From JBJXGE01 sp046154185 (GTDB taxonomy: Bacteria; Planctomycetota; UBA8108; UBA1146; JAJFFE01), in NCBI GenBank assembly GCA_046154185.1, contig JBJXGE010000009.1:186001-250000 (forward strand): DNA of 64,000 nt, read 5' to 3'. Both the position numbers and the translations under genes were made by a program. Positions within the stretch are counted from its first letter, which is position 1, and every line of letters starts with the position of its first letter. The notes beneath the pieces are model-generated. The model saw only the letters and a program-made list of their open reading frames with translations, did not search any database and was not told the origin of the DNA. Positions 36,260-45,977 of the stretch are shown piece by piece.

Positions 36260-37230
36260 CTGTGGGACACGCGCGGATCGACAATGCCGTACGACAAGTC
36301 GACGAGCAGCGTCGCTGCCAGCACCAGCAATGCTGTCGCGGTCGAAAGCGCCATCACAACGTTGTAGTCACGTTGCCGGATGGAGTCGATGAACAACTTT
36401 CCCATTCCGGGCCAAGTGAACATCACCTCCAAGATCACCGCGCCGCCGAGTAATCCCGGTATCACAAGTCCAACTAAAGTGAGAAATGGAATCAGCGTGT
36501 TGCGAAACGCATGTTTTAGGATCACGACGTGTTCGGCGAGTCCTTTCGCTCGAGCGGTCCGGATGAAATCCAAGCGCACGACTTCCAGCAGATTTTGGCG
36601 GACGAACCGCGAATAAAATGCGAGCGAGCCGTACATGCCGCAAAGGACATACAGCGTCATGTGCGCGACCATATCGAGCAATTGCTGGCTCAGACCGAGA
36701 TCAGCAAAGTCATCGCTCGCCATGCCACGAAACGGCAAGAGGTCCCAGCGCACTCCCAAATAGTAAATGAGCACGATGGCTCCCACGTAACTCGGTATTG
36801 AAAACAGCATGTACAGTATGACGCTGCTGATCGTGTCGAACGCACCGTTTCGGCGCGCCGCGCTCACGATTCCAATCGGCACACTGATGAGAAACGCTAA
36901 GGTCAAAGCGACGATATTCACTCGCAGCGTCGGCCAGAGCGCATCCTTGATCTTGGCGGTCACCGGTCGGAAATCCACCAGTGATTGACCGAGGTCGGCG
37001 CGCAAGAGGTCCCAAACCCACAGCGCATAGCGAACGTGCAGCGGCTGATCCAGGTGAAAGTGCTGCTCAAGGTACTTCTGTATTTCGAGCGCCGCGCGCG
37101 AATCCTCATCGCCAAAATTCATCGCGGCCGGATCGCCGGGCGCCATCGTCACGATTGCGAACGTAACCATCGAAATGCCGATGAGCGTCGGCACCAGCAG
37201 CAGTAATCGACGCACTAGATATGCGACCAT
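36256..37230 (-). CDS. Peptide ABC transporter permease, OppB-like (set 3)
   Basis: A 324-residue OppB-class permease with helix 1 at about 9-29, a periplasmic segment, and the EAA loop DFIRTARAKGLAEHVVILKHAFRN. It starts 12 bases after the set 3 binding protein ends and overlaps the OppC-class gene downstream. Core features are canonical. Confidence 0.92.
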   Translation of the reverse strand: MVAYLVRRLLLLVPTLIGISMVTFAIVTMAPGDPAAMNFGDEDSRAALEIQKYLEQHFHLDQPLHVRYALWVWDLLRADLGQSLVDFRPVTAKIKDALWPTLRVNIVALTLAFLISVPIGIVSAARRNGAFDTISSVILYMLFSIPSYVGAIVLIYYLGVRWDLLPFRGMASDDFADLGLSQQLLDMVAHMTLYVLCGMYGSLAFYSRFVRQNLLEVVRLDFIRTARAKGLAEHVVILKHAFRNTLIPFLTLVGLVIPGLLGGAVILEVMFTWPGMGKLFIDSIRQRDYNVVMALSTATALLVLAATLLVDLSYGIVDPRVSHR

Positions 37231-37242
37231 GCGTCGAGCCGC

Positions 37243-39003
37243 TTACTTCTCGACACCCGGGTACTTTGACGATGGAATCCACCAGCCCTGCTCAGCCGGT
37301 CGATAGTTGAAGAGTCCACGTGGACTCACGGTCACACCACGAATTCGGTTTGACACGCCCCAGAGATTCGAACGTTCTTCGAGAAACAAGTACGGCTGCT
37401 CGTCATAGATGATTTTGCCGAGCTCTTGGTAGTACTTGCGACGCTGCTCAAGGTCCATTTCTTGCCGCCCAAGTTTGAACAACTCATCCACGCGCGCATT
37501 CTTGTATCCGCCGAAATTGCGGCCGGACTTTCCGTCGGGCGAATAGGATGCGCTGTGCCATATGTTCGACAACACGTCAGGATCGACGCCAGTACCGAAA
37601 GCTTGCATCGCCGCCTGATATTGGTGATTGCGGATCTGCTCTTGCAACGTCGCGGCCTCCATGGGTTGAGTCTTCGCATCGATGCCGACGCGCTTGAGGT
37701 CTTGTTGAATGACCGCCATAAAATCAGCTTGCAACTGCGAACTACTCGCAATACGCACCGTGAACTCGAATTTCACCGGCTTGCCATCGATGACTTTATG
37801 GCGCCAGCCATCGCGCTCGGGATCAATGATCCAACCGGCTTCATCGAGCAGCGCCGCCGCCCGCTTGCGGTCATGTTGAATCAACTCGACCGGCGTGAAC
37901 CACGGCGAGTTGCGCGCGAAGATTCCGGCGGATTGGGCACTCAAGCCGTACGTCAAATCCTTCAACATTTGCGGCATGTTGCACGCATGCGCCAAAGCGC
38001 GCCGCACCCGTACATCGCCAAAGAACGGATTTGAGCCGTCCATATTCCAACTCAAGTACGAATAGCTCCACTGTGGTTTCCAGATTTTTGAGCCGACCTT
38101 GGCGAAGTCCGAGCCCGGCAGGATCTGGGTCGCGAACTGCTTCGCGGTCAACCTCACTTCATCGAGATCCTGCTTGCAAAAGCTCTGGACTAAGACGCTG
38201 GCGTCGGCAATGAATCGGAAAACGATGCGTTTGAAATGCGGACGCGGGCCGGGAAACTCATCCCACCGATCCAAGACGATTCTTTCATCCGTCCACTCGA
38301 CAAACTTGTAAGCGCCGTTTCCGATCGGAGCGCGATTTACTTTGTTGTAGTAGTCACCGGCTCGCAGGCTCGGATTCTGCGCTTGATCCACTTCGTAGAT
38401 GTGTTTCGGAATCAGCGGATAAAGCGCATTCCATTTGTTCGTGGCGAGCGCTCGTTTGTGAACGATTTTCACGGTCAAGTCGTCAACCGCGATCACGTCC
38501 TCGAGTTCATCCGTGCCGGTTTTCGCCGTCGGACAAGGGACTTGTGGGTCCATGATGGTCTTGAAGGAATAGACAACGTCGTGCGCGGTGAGTGGCGCGC
38601 CATCGTGCCAGCGCAAACCGGGCTTTAGCCGCACAGTATAGGTCTTATGGTCGGCCGACTCGTTGAACTCCGCGACCAGCTTCTCGTTCACGGCAAAGTT
38701 TAGGTCCGCGTCAAATTGGAACAGCCCTTCAAACAAGGCCGATTGAAAATAAAACTCGGAGGTCGACGACATGAAGAGCGGGCACAGCGAAGTGGGTCTC
38801 ATGTCGCTATTGCGATAGAGAACGGCATCGTAATCGATCTGGTCTGCATCGCTCGGTGCAGTTTCGAATAAGCGCGCCGGATTCACGAGTGGGTCTTTGG
38901 CTGGGTCGTAGAGAGTCGGCGATTCTTGCGCCGCCGCAGCGTAGAGGAAACCAACGAAGAGTAAGGCGCCGCCAGCTGCGATCGTCCAACGCGCTGCAAG
39001 CAT
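37243..39003 (-). CDS. Peptide-binding protein, SBP family 5 (set 3)
   Basis: With the ATG at 39003 this is a 586-residue secreted binding protein: signal peptide about 1-24 ending in AAAAQES, then the family 5 core with KPGLRWHDGAPLTAHDVVYSF and GDVRVRRALAHACNMPQ. CGGAG lies 5 bases before this ATG. The frame is open another 48 codons upstream but the extension is Arg-rich and would bury the signal peptide. It heads set 3 and possibly the whole run of genes down to 24388. Confidence 0.92.
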   Translation of the reverse strand: MLAARWTIAAGGALLFVGFLYAAAAQESPTLYDPAKDPLVNPARLFETAPSDADQIDYDAVLYRNSDMRPTSLCPLFMSSTSEFYFQSALFEGLFQFDADLNFAVNEKLVAEFNESADHKTYTVRLKPGLRWHDGAPLTAHDVVYSFKTIMDPQVPCPTAKTGTDELEDVIAVDDLTVKIVHKRALATNKWNALYPLIPKHIYEVDQAQNPSLRAGDYYNKVNRAPIGNGAYKFVEWTDERIVLDRWDEFPGPRPHFKRIVFRFIADASVLVQSFCKQDLDEVRLTAKQFATQILPGSDFAKVGSKIWKPQWSYSYLSWNMDGSNPFFGDVRVRRALAHACNMPQMLKDLTYGLSAQSAGIFARNSPWFTPVELIQHDRKRAAALLDEAGWIIDPERDGWRHKVIDGKPVKFEFTVRIASSSQLQADFMAVIQQDLKRVGIDAKTQPMEAATLQEQIRNHQYQAAMQAFGTGVDPDVLSNIWHSASYSPDGKSGRNFGGYKNARVDELFKLGRQEMDLEQRRKYYQELGKIIYDEQPYLFLEERSNLWGVSNRIRGVTVSPRGLFNYRPAEQGWWIPSSKYPGVEK

Positions 39004-39335
39004 TCGAACTCCGTTTCTGGGGGCAGTGCGCCGATTCGATCGGACGGCGCGTCGGTTCCTAGGGGCGATCAGTACGACCCGATGAACCCGGCTGATTGTC
39101 CCTGTCATACTGCCGTCCCGCAAGACGTTGACTCGGCGACTCAGCAATTGGACGTGCTCGTTTCGTGCGGCACCCGGTGTAAGGATTGCGAGAGGCGGAC
39201 CGTTGGATTAAAAGGCGGTGGCGGCCGGATCGGCGCGCATTCCTCGAGTTCAACACGCGGGCTTCGTGCGCCCCACGCGCAACACGAACTCGACGACGCG
39301 GCAGATTTCACGCTCCCACCGGTAAGGATGCGCTC
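39004..39335. other. Divergent intergenic region
   Basis: These 332 bases separate the minus-strand transporter operon from the plus-strand methyltransferase operon and should hold both promoters. I see no hexamer pair good enough to call and no recognised RNA. Confidence 0.4.
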
Positions 39336-40127
39336 GTGTTGGCAGAGGAGTGTGTGGCGCAGGGCAAGGTGCTGTTTCGCTGGCGCAGTTATTTGCCACT
39401 CGTATTGATCCCACTGTTACTCACGGCGGTGTTGATTGAGCGGCCGTCTCCCGCGAAGCCTCGTGCACTGGATTTGTGGCTCGTGACCGCGCTTGCCGTT
39501 TCTGGCGCAGGCGTCGTGATTCGTATCCTCACGGTCGGCAATGTGCCGAAGCGCACGTCCGGTCGGGCAACCGTGAATATGCAAGCGGCGCGGCTCAACA
39601 TGCTCGGCATGTACAGCGTCGTTCGGCACCCGCTGTACTTGGGAAATTTTCTGTTGTTCCTCGGGTTTTGCATGATCGCCGGGGTCTGGTGGCTCTGCGC
39701 GATCTACGTGTTGATGTTCTGGCTTTATTACGAGCGCATCATGATGGCCGAGGAAGCCTACCTCGCGGAACAGTTCGGCGATGAGTATCGCGAGTGGGTC
39801 TGCCGCACGCCGGCGTTTCTGCCAAACTATAGGCTGTGGCAGGCGAGCGAACGGCCGTTCTCCATGCGCATGGTGCTTCGACGCGAACCGGCGTGTTGGT
39901 TTGGTTGGGCGAGCGGATTTCTGGGTATCCATAGCGTCGCGCAGTCGATTTATGTTGCTGAGTTCCGGGTGAGCCCGAGCTTGATTGTCTGGACGGCGAC
40001 TGCGTTCGTTGTTTATGTGGTGGCGAAGCTCATCAAGAAGAAGACTCGTTGGTTGAAGATTGCCGCGCCCGCCGGCGAACCGACCCTAGAGTTCCCTCCG
40101 CAGACGGCGTCGCGCGCGCGCGTGTGA
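39336..40127 (+). CDS. ICMT/PEMT-type membrane methyltransferase
   Basis: A 263-residue polytopic membrane protein with the signature of isoprenylcysteine or phospholipid methyltransferases: YSVVRHPLYLGNFLLFLG in the middle, then the paired Glu and short motif EEAYLAEQFGDEYREW. Members use S-adenosylmethionine to methylate lipids or lipid-linked groups in the membrane, and bacterial relatives include lipid A phosphate methylases. The GTG at 39336 has AAGGA 7 bases upstream and precedes the first conserved region; the longer frame from 39186 begins with an Arg-rich stretch. The amidohydrolase gene follows after 22 bases. The substrate is unknown. Confidence 0.75.
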   Translation: MLAEECVAQGKVLFRWRSYLPLVLIPLLLTAVLIERPSPAKPRALDLWLVTALAVSGAGVVIRILTVGNVPKRTSGRATVNMQAARLNMLGMYSVVRHPLYLGNFLLFLGFCMIAGVWWLCAIYVLMFWLYYERIMMAEEAYLAEQFGDEYREWVCRTPAFLPNYRLWQASERPFSMRMVLRREPACWFGWASGFLGIHSVAQSIYVAEFRVSPSLIVWTATAFVVYVVAKLIKKKTRWLKIAAPAGEPTLEFPPQTASRARV

Positions 40128-40149
40128 GCGCGCAAGGGAAAGGACTTGC

Positions 40150-41835
40150 ATGATTGCTATCGCGCTGATCGCGTGGCTCGGTCTAGTTAGCATCGAATCC
40201 GGTCCGACCGAAACGGCGGATCTGATCCTCAAGAACGGCAATTTCTATGCGCTGAGCGGGTCGACGAAACTCATCGCTGCCCTGGCGGCAAAGCACGGCA
40301 AGATCATTTTCGTCGGCGATCTCGAAGGGGCGATGGCGCTCGCCGAACCCGAGACCCAGGTGGTCGATTTACTCGGCGCGACCGTGGTTCCGGGCCTCAT
40401 CGATGCGCACATGCATCTCGACGGTGTCGGATTCGAGGCGATGCAGCTCAATCTAAAGGGTGTCGCGAGTCTCAGCGAACTCCTCAAGTTGGTCGCGCGT
40501 GAAGCAGCTCAAGCGGCCCCCGGCGCTTGGATCACAGGTCGTGGCTGGATCGAGACGCACTGGACGCCGGCGCGGTTTCCAACTCGCGGCGATCTCGACG
40601 CGGTCTCCGCCGACCATCCGGTTTGGCTGCGCCGTGTCGACGGCCATGGCGCAGTCGCCAACAGTAAGGCGCTGGCGCTCGCCGGAATTACGCGCGACGC
40701 GCCGGCGAATCCGCTTGGCGGTGAAATCGTGCGAGCCGAGAACGGCGAGCCGACCGGCATGCTGCTCGATAACGCGCAGGAACTCGTCGAACGTCTGTTG
40801 CCGGCGCCAACCGCAGAACAAAAGCGCGAAGCGTTTCGCCGCGGCGCCGAGCTGTACGCAAAACGCGGTTGGACGGGCGTGCACGTGGCCGGCACGACGC
40901 TCGCCGATTCGCGCCTCCTCGCGACGCTCGTGGAGGAAGGCCAGATACCGATCCGCATCTACAGCGCGGTGTACGGCCCCGGGGAAGACGCCGACGCCTT
41001 GCTCGCGGAAGGACCGGTGGGGATCGCGGCGTTCGCGCGTTTCACGCGCCGCGCCGTCAAAGTGAGTTTCGACGGCGCGCTCGGTTCGATGGGCGCGGCG
41101 ATGCTCGAACCCTATTGTCATGTCGACAGCACCGGCCATGGATTTCTCAAATACGAAGATGCGCCGCTCGCCAAAATGTTTGATGCCGCGCTCAAAGCCG
41201 GCATCCAAATCGAAGTGCATGCCATCGGCGATCGCGCGAATCGCCACATTCTCGATCTCTATCAAGCAGCGTTCGAACGGGTCGCGCCGCCGCTGCGAAA
41301 AGTGCCGGAGCCGCGCTGGCGAGTCGAACATGCGCAGATCTTGGCTCCCGTCGATATTCCCCGCTTCGCACAGCTTGGTGTCATTCCTTCGATGCAGCCG
41401 TCCCATGCCATCTCCGATCTCCATTTCGCTGCGTCGCGCATCGGTGTTGACCGACTCGTTGGAGCGTACGCCTGGCGCAGCCTCATCGATAGCGGTGCGC
41501 AAATCGCCGGCGGCAGCGACGCGCCGGTTGAGGCGGGCGATCCGCGTATCGAGTATTACGCGGCCGTTGCGCGGCGCGATCAGCAAGGATTCCAAGGACC
41601 TGAATGGCACCCCGAACAAAGCGTCTCGAGGCTCGAAGGGCTACTCATGTTGACGAAGTGGGCCGCGCGCGCTGCGTTTCAAGAGGATTGGCTTGGCAGC
41701 CTGGAAGTCGGCAAGGCTTGCGATTTATCGGTCTTTAATCGCGATCTGTTGAAAATTGCGCCGGCGGAGATCCTCACGAGCGAGTGCTTACTGACGGTGG
41801 TGGGTGGACGCATTGTGCATCGCGCGGGCTTGTGA
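40150..41835 (+). CDS. YtcJ-like metal-dependent amidohydrolase
   Basis: A 561-residue amidohydrolase-superfamily enzyme (amidohydrolase 3 group). The metal motif DAHMHLDG is at about 86-92, HAIGDRANRH marks the later His ligand, and GGSDAPVE carries the catalytic Asp. An N-terminal hydrophobic stretch (about 1-14) suggests export or membrane association, which is unusual for this mostly cytoplasmic group. The substrate is not predictable (N-acyl or cyclic amides are typical). It sits in an apparent plus-strand operon with the methyltransferase and the phosphatase. Confidence 0.85.
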   Translation: MIAIALIAWLGLVSIESGPTETADLILKNGNFYALSGSTKLIAALAAKHGKIIFVGDLEGAMALAEPETQVVDLLGATVVPGLIDAHMHLDGVGFEAMQLNLKGVASLSELLKLVAREAAQAAPGAWITGRGWIETHWTPARFPTRGDLDAVSADHPVWLRRVDGHGAVANSKALALAGITRDAPANPLGGEIVRAENGEPTGMLLDNAQELVERLLPAPTAEQKREAFRRGAELYAKRGWTGVHVAGTTLADSRLLATLVEEGQIPIRIYSAVYGPGEDADALLAEGPVGIAAFARFTRRAVKVSFDGALGSMGAAMLEPYCHVDSTGHGFLKYEDAPLAKMFDAALKAGIQIEVHAIGDRANRHILDLYQAAFERVAPPLRKVPEPRWRVEHAQILAPVDIPRFAQLGVIPSMQPSHAISDLHFAASRIGVDRLVGAYAWRSLIDSGAQIAGGSDAPVEAGDPRIEYYAAVARRDQQGFQGPEWHPEQSVSRLEGLLMLTKWAARAAFQEDWLGSLEVGKACDLSVFNRDLLKIAPAEILTSECLLTVVGGRIVHRAGL

Positions 41836-41850
41836 CGCCCCGCGTGGGCG

Positions 41851-43833
41851 ATGAGAAAAGGCGGACACGTGTTGCTGCGAACGGCTGTTGATCGGATCTG
41901 CTGGCGCGTCTTCGCGGCGCTTTCCGTTTGTCTCTTGTTGGCAACCGCACGCGCCGACGATCAAGTCGACACGGACCGAACTGGCTCACGCGTGTTGCCG
42001 CTGCCCCGCAACGTCGATGTTTGGCACTTCGCGATCTTCGGCGATCGCACGAGCGGTCCACCGGAAGGCGTGGCGGTATTACGTCAAGCAGTCACCGACA
42101 CGAATTTGCTCGATCCGGATTTAGTGATGACGGTCGGTGATTTGATTCAAGGCTACAACGCGACGCCGGAGTGGCTCCGCGAAATGGCCGAGTATAAGGC
42201 GGTAATGGCCGGCTTGCGCATGCCCTGGTACCCCGTCGCAGGGAATCACGATGTTTATTGGCGTGGCGACGGTCGGCCTGAGTTCGAGCACGAGGCAAAC
42301 TATGAGCAGCATTTCGGGCCGCTCTGGTATTCCTTTGCGCATAAGAACGCCGTTTTTGTCGTGCTCTACTCCGACGAAGGCGACCCCGCAAGCGGCGAGA
42401 AGGGTTTTTCCAAAGCCAAGCACACGCAGATGAGCGCGCGACAAATCTCCTGGCTACGTTCGGCGCTCGAAAATGCCCGCGGCGCCGCGCATGTGTTCGT
42501 GTTCTTGCATCATCCGCGGTGGATCAGTCGCTCGTATCCAGGCACCAACTGGGCCGAAGTTCACGCGGTGTTGAAGGCCACCGGCAATGTGCGCGCCGTG
42601 TTCGCCGGTCACATTCATCACATGCACTACGCGGGGATCGAAGATGGAATCGAGTACTTCACGGTCGGCACCACGGGCGGTGACAAAGATCACGAGATCC
42701 CACAAGCCGGCTACTCGCAGCACTTCGAAATCGTCACGGTGCGGCCGACCGGCATTAGTGTCGCCGCCGTGCCCGTTGGCGCCGCCATCGATCCGCGGGG
42801 CATGACGCCCGAGCGCATCACGGATGTTCACAAGTTGTTGGCGCTCCCGACTCCGAACGGACTGCAACCGATCCGACTTGAAAGTGGCGCGCGACTCGAG
42901 GGCGTTTATGCCGTTGAACTCAAGAATCCTGCGTCGCAGCCGATCGATTGCACCGTGACCGTCGATGGTCGCAGCGCGCATTGGAACGTGGTTCCCGATC
43001 ACACGCACGTCCGGCTGGCGCCGGGTGAGCAGCGACTCGTTGAGTTTTGCTATATCAAGGCCGAAGAGCTACGGCCCGGATCGCTGCCGGAATTGTTGTA
43101 TACGACCGACTACTTGAGTTCGGGTGTGCGGATCACCTTGCCGGAACGTCGAGCGTCATTCGATGCGGAATTCAGTGCGCTCCTGGTTGAACAGTTGAGC
43201 GCGAGTAGTCCGCCGGGTTTTCTGAAACTCGACGGTAAGTCCTGTTTGCGCATCGCCGCGGCGGCAGCTTCGCCGCCACCGGGCCCCTTTACGATCGAGG
43301 GTTGGATTCGAGCGGCACAATTCCCGTCGAAGGCCCCGTTCGTCGCGAAAACCCAAAGCTCCGAATTCAGCATCGAAGTCAGCGGCGGCCATCCGAGTTT
43401 TTGGGTGCATCTCAATGGCGCCTACACCAAGGTGGAAGCGCCGCACCACACGCTCGCACCCAACGAATGGCATCACTTGGCCGGAGTCTACGACGACGCT
43501 CAGCTGCGACTGTACGTGGATGGCGCACTCATCGCCAAAATTCAGGGCACTGGTCGGCGGACCGGCAATGCGTTGCCGCTTTACGTGGGCGCCGACCCGA
43601 ACTCGAGCGGCGAACCGACGGAAATGTGGCGCTGCGATATCGATGAAGTGCGACTCTCGAGAGTCGCCCGTTATGTCGGCGAATCGATGCAACCGGCGCA
43701 ACGCTTCGACGCCGATGCGGAGACTTTGTTGCTCTACCATCTCGACTGCGACGTCGGATCACTCACGCCGGAGAGTTCGCCGGCTCGCGCGCACGCACGC
43801 CGAATCGGCAACGCGACTTGTCTTCCGCGTTGA
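41851..43833 (+). CDS. Secreted metallophosphatase with LamG-type domain
   Basis: A 660-residue protein with a signal peptide (about 15-35, ending ATARA). A calcineurin-like phosphoesterase domain follows (about 55-300) with FGDR, VGDLIQGYN, GNHDVYW, HHPRW and the metal-binding GHIHHMHY. After a linker region comes a concanavalin/LamG-type lectin domain (about 455-640; GPFTIEGWIRA, NEWHHLAGVYD, LRLYVDG, DEVRLSRVARY). Such LamG modules are frequent in secreted planctomycete proteins. It likely acts outside the inner membrane on phosphate esters, perhaps bound to polysaccharide; that is inference. ATG at 41851 is used; a GTG lies at 41869. Confidence 0.85.
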   Translation: MRKGGHVLLRTAVDRICWRVFAALSVCLLLATARADDQVDTDRTGSRVLPLPRNVDVWHFAIFGDRTSGPPEGVAVLRQAVTDTNLLDPDLVMTVGDLIQGYNATPEWLREMAEYKAVMAGLRMPWYPVAGNHDVYWRGDGRPEFEHEANYEQHFGPLWYSFAHKNAVFVVLYSDEGDPASGEKGFSKAKHTQMSARQISWLRSALENARGAAHVFVFLHHPRWISRSYPGTNWAEVHAVLKATGNVRAVFAGHIHHMHYAGIEDGIEYFTVGTTGGDKDHEIPQAGYSQHFEIVTVRPTGISVAAVPVGAAIDPRGMTPERITDVHKLLALPTPNGLQPIRLESGARLEGVYAVELKNPASQPIDCTVTVDGRSAHWNVVPDHTHVRLAPGEQRLVEFCYIKAEELRPGSLPELLYTTDYLSSGVRITLPERRASFDAEFSALLVEQLSASSPPGFLKLDGKSCLRIAAAAASPPPGPFTIEGWIRAAQFPSKAPFVAKTQSSEFSIEVSGGHPSFWVHLNGAYTKVEAPHHTLAPNEWHHLAGVYDDAQLRLYVDGALIAKIQGTGRRTGNALPLYVGADPNSSGEPTEMWRCDIDEVRLSRVARYVGESMQPAQRFDADAETLLLYHLDCDVGSLTPESSPARAHARRIGNATCLPR

Positions 43834-43836
43834 CGA

Positions 43837-45813
43837 CTACCTGGCGGCGGCGACTGCATTGAGTGCTTCCGGATTGGCGACGCTGCTCAGATCGCCGAGG
43901 TCTTCGGCGCCGAGGTATCGGCGCTGGATCAGTCGGCGGACGATTTTCGCGCTGCGAGTTTTCGGTAGGTCGTCCGCAAACAACACGGCCTTCGGTCGAT
44001 CGACCTTGCCGAGCGCGGCGACGACTTTCTCGCTCAGCTCGATGCGAACCTGCTCGGATTCCGCATCCCGTCGTTTGAGCACGACGAAACACACAATGTC
44101 CGTCCCCTTCAGCTCGTCCGGCACTCCAATTGCCGCGGCTTCGGCGACGAGTTCGTGCTCCATGAGCGCCGCCTCGATCTCTCCGGGACCGACGCGCCGG
44201 CCCGCAACTTTGAGCGTATCGTCGGCGCGCCCGTAGAGAAACCAGTCGCCGTCGGTATCGACTTTGGCCCAATCGCCGTGATTCCAAACGCCAGGAAAGC
44301 GCGACCAGTAGGTCTCGAGATACTTCTCGCGGTTCTTCCAAAGCCCGCGCGTCATGGATGGCGCCGGCTTCGTGCAGACCAAGTAACCGACTTGATCGAC
44401 GACGCTTTCGCCGGCTTCATTAAAGACATCGACTGCCATGCCAAGGCCGGGCGCTTGCAAGGTTGCCGGCTTGAGCGGCATCACCGGGAGCGGCGCGAGA
44501 AAGCAGCCGACGATATCGGTGCCGCCGCTGATATTGATCACCGGCACCCGACGCTTGCCGACGTGCTCGAAGTACCACAAATAACTTTCCGGATCCCAGG
44601 GTTCACCGGTGGAGCCCAAGATCCTTAGCGACGGCATCGGATGACGATCGGCCCACTCGTCGCCGCTGCGTCGAAGGAGGCGGACGGCAGTCGGACTGAT
44701 CCCCAGATGCGAAACCTCGTGTTTTTCGACGAGCGACCAAACGCGATCCGGCTGGGGCGTATTCGGTGCTCCCTCGTAGATGACGATCCCTGTGCCATGT
44801 TGCAGGCAGCCGATGATCTCCCAGGGTCCCATCATCCAGCCGATATCGGAGAACCACCAAAAGCGCTCGCCCGGTTTGACGTCGAAGTTGTAGCACAGCT
44901 CTTTTCCCATTTGTGCGAGGCAACCCGCGTGTGTATGAACCGTGCCTTTCGGCTTACCGGTCGTGCCGCTGGTGTAAATCATGAGCGACGGCGTCAACGC
45001 TGGAAGTTGCTCGGTTGCACATTCGCCCGGTTGCGAAGCCACGAATTCGTGCCAAAAATAATCACGACCGCGTCGCATGGGGCAAGCGAGCTGCTCACCG
45101 ATGCGCCGCACGACGATGAGCCCGCGTACATGCGGCAAACCTTCCACTGCGCTATCCGCCGGTTGCTTGATCGAAAAAGGCTGGCCGCGACGCAGAGATC
45201 CATCGGCAGTGAAGAGGACTTTGACTTCCGCATCGGCGAGTCGCTCGCGAACGGCGGCCGGAGCGTATCCCGAAAAGATCGGCACGAAGATCGCGCCGAT
45301 CTTTTGGGTCGCGAGCATCGCGAAAACGACTTCGGCGATCATCGGCATATAGCAGGCAACGGTGTCTTGCGACCCAACGCCGAGTGCGCGCAATGCGTTT
45401 GCGGTGCGCCCGACGTGCGACGCCAGTTCACCGAATGTGTATCGGCGTACTTCGCCGTCCTCGGTTTCGGCGATGAGCGCCGTGTGTCCCGCGTGGGCGC
45501 TTCGCGCATGTCGGTCGACGCAATTGAGCGCGATATTGGTCTTGCCACCGACAAACCAATCGGCCCACTCGACGCCCAGTCGCAGGTCGAGCACGCGATC
45601 GAACGGCTGATACCAATCGAGTCGCATATCCGCGAGCGCAAGTCGCCAAAACCACTCGGGGTCGTCCTGAGTACGACGCACAAACGCACGAGTTTGGCGC
45701 GCGACTTCCTCGCCGTTGTCCGGATCGACCCGCTCCCCGGCGAGCCGTAGGAGTCGCGTGATATTGGCGTGCTCGATTCCATCGCGCGTGGGATGCCAGA
45801 TGTAGTCGGTCAT
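43837..45813 (-). CDS. Acetyl-/acyl-CoA synthetase (AMP-forming)
   Basis: A 658-residue ANL-superfamily ligase activating a short-chain acid to its acyl-CoA through an acyl-AMP. Motifs in order: MIYTSGTTGKPKGT (P-loop-like A3), SDIGWMMGPWEI, STGEPWDP, YGRADDTLKVAGRRVGP (hinge), and PKTRSAKIVRR near the C-terminus, where the Lys would be the acylated catalytic residue (RSGKI in most relatives; Gly is Ala here). The overall layout resembles acetyl/propionyl-CoA synthetases. ATG at 45813 begins the conserved N-terminus. It converges with the phosphatase gene, leaving 3 bases. Confidence 0.88.
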   Translation of the reverse strand: MTDYIWHPTRDGIEHANITRLLRLAGERVDPDNGEEVARQTRAFVRRTQDDPEWFWRLALADMRLDWYQPFDRVLDLRLGVEWADWFVGGKTNIALNCVDRHARSAHAGHTALIAETEDGEVRRYTFGELASHVGRTANALRALGVGSQDTVACYMPMIAEVVFAMLATQKIGAIFVPIFSGYAPAAVRERLADAEVKVLFTADGSLRRGQPFSIKQPADSAVEGLPHVRGLIVVRRIGEQLACPMRRGRDYFWHEFVASQPGECATEQLPALTPSLMIYTSGTTGKPKGTVHTHAGCLAQMGKELCYNFDVKPGERFWWFSDIGWMMGPWEIIGCLQHGTGIVIYEGAPNTPQPDRVWSLVEKHEVSHLGISPTAVRLLRRSGDEWADRHPMPSLRILGSTGEPWDPESYLWYFEHVGKRRVPVINISGGTDIVGCFLAPLPVMPLKPATLQAPGLGMAVDVFNEAGESVVDQVGYLVCTKPAPSMTRGLWKNREKYLETYWSRFPGVWNHGDWAKVDTDGDWFLYGRADDTLKVAGRRVGPGEIEAALMEHELVAEAAAIGVPDELKGTDIVCFVVLKRRDAESEQVRIELSEKVVAALGKVDRPKAVLFADDLPKTRSAKIVRRLIQRRYLGAEDLGDLSSVANPEALNAVAAAR

Positions 45814-45885
45814 GGTGCTTCTATGCTTCGAGTGTGCGAACGAGTACTGAACGCAAGATATCACCGACGGCACGGGCGGCCAAGG

Positions 45886-45901
45886 TGGCAGCGCGTTCGC
45901 T
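45886..45901 (+). promoter_or_regulatory. Sigma54-like -24/-12 site upstream of DUF885 gene
   Basis: TGGCAGCGCGTTCGCT keeps the invariant GG and GC of sigma54 promoters at the right distance, with two mismatches to TGGCAC-N5-TTGC. It lies about 75 bases before the DUF885 start. Chance occurrence is quite possible in G+C-rich DNA. Confidence 0.25.
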
Positions 45902-45977
45902 CAAGTACTAGAATCGCCCACCTTCCGGCGCGTCACGCGCGGGTCAACATCATTCCGCAATCGAGAAGAGTCCTTAA

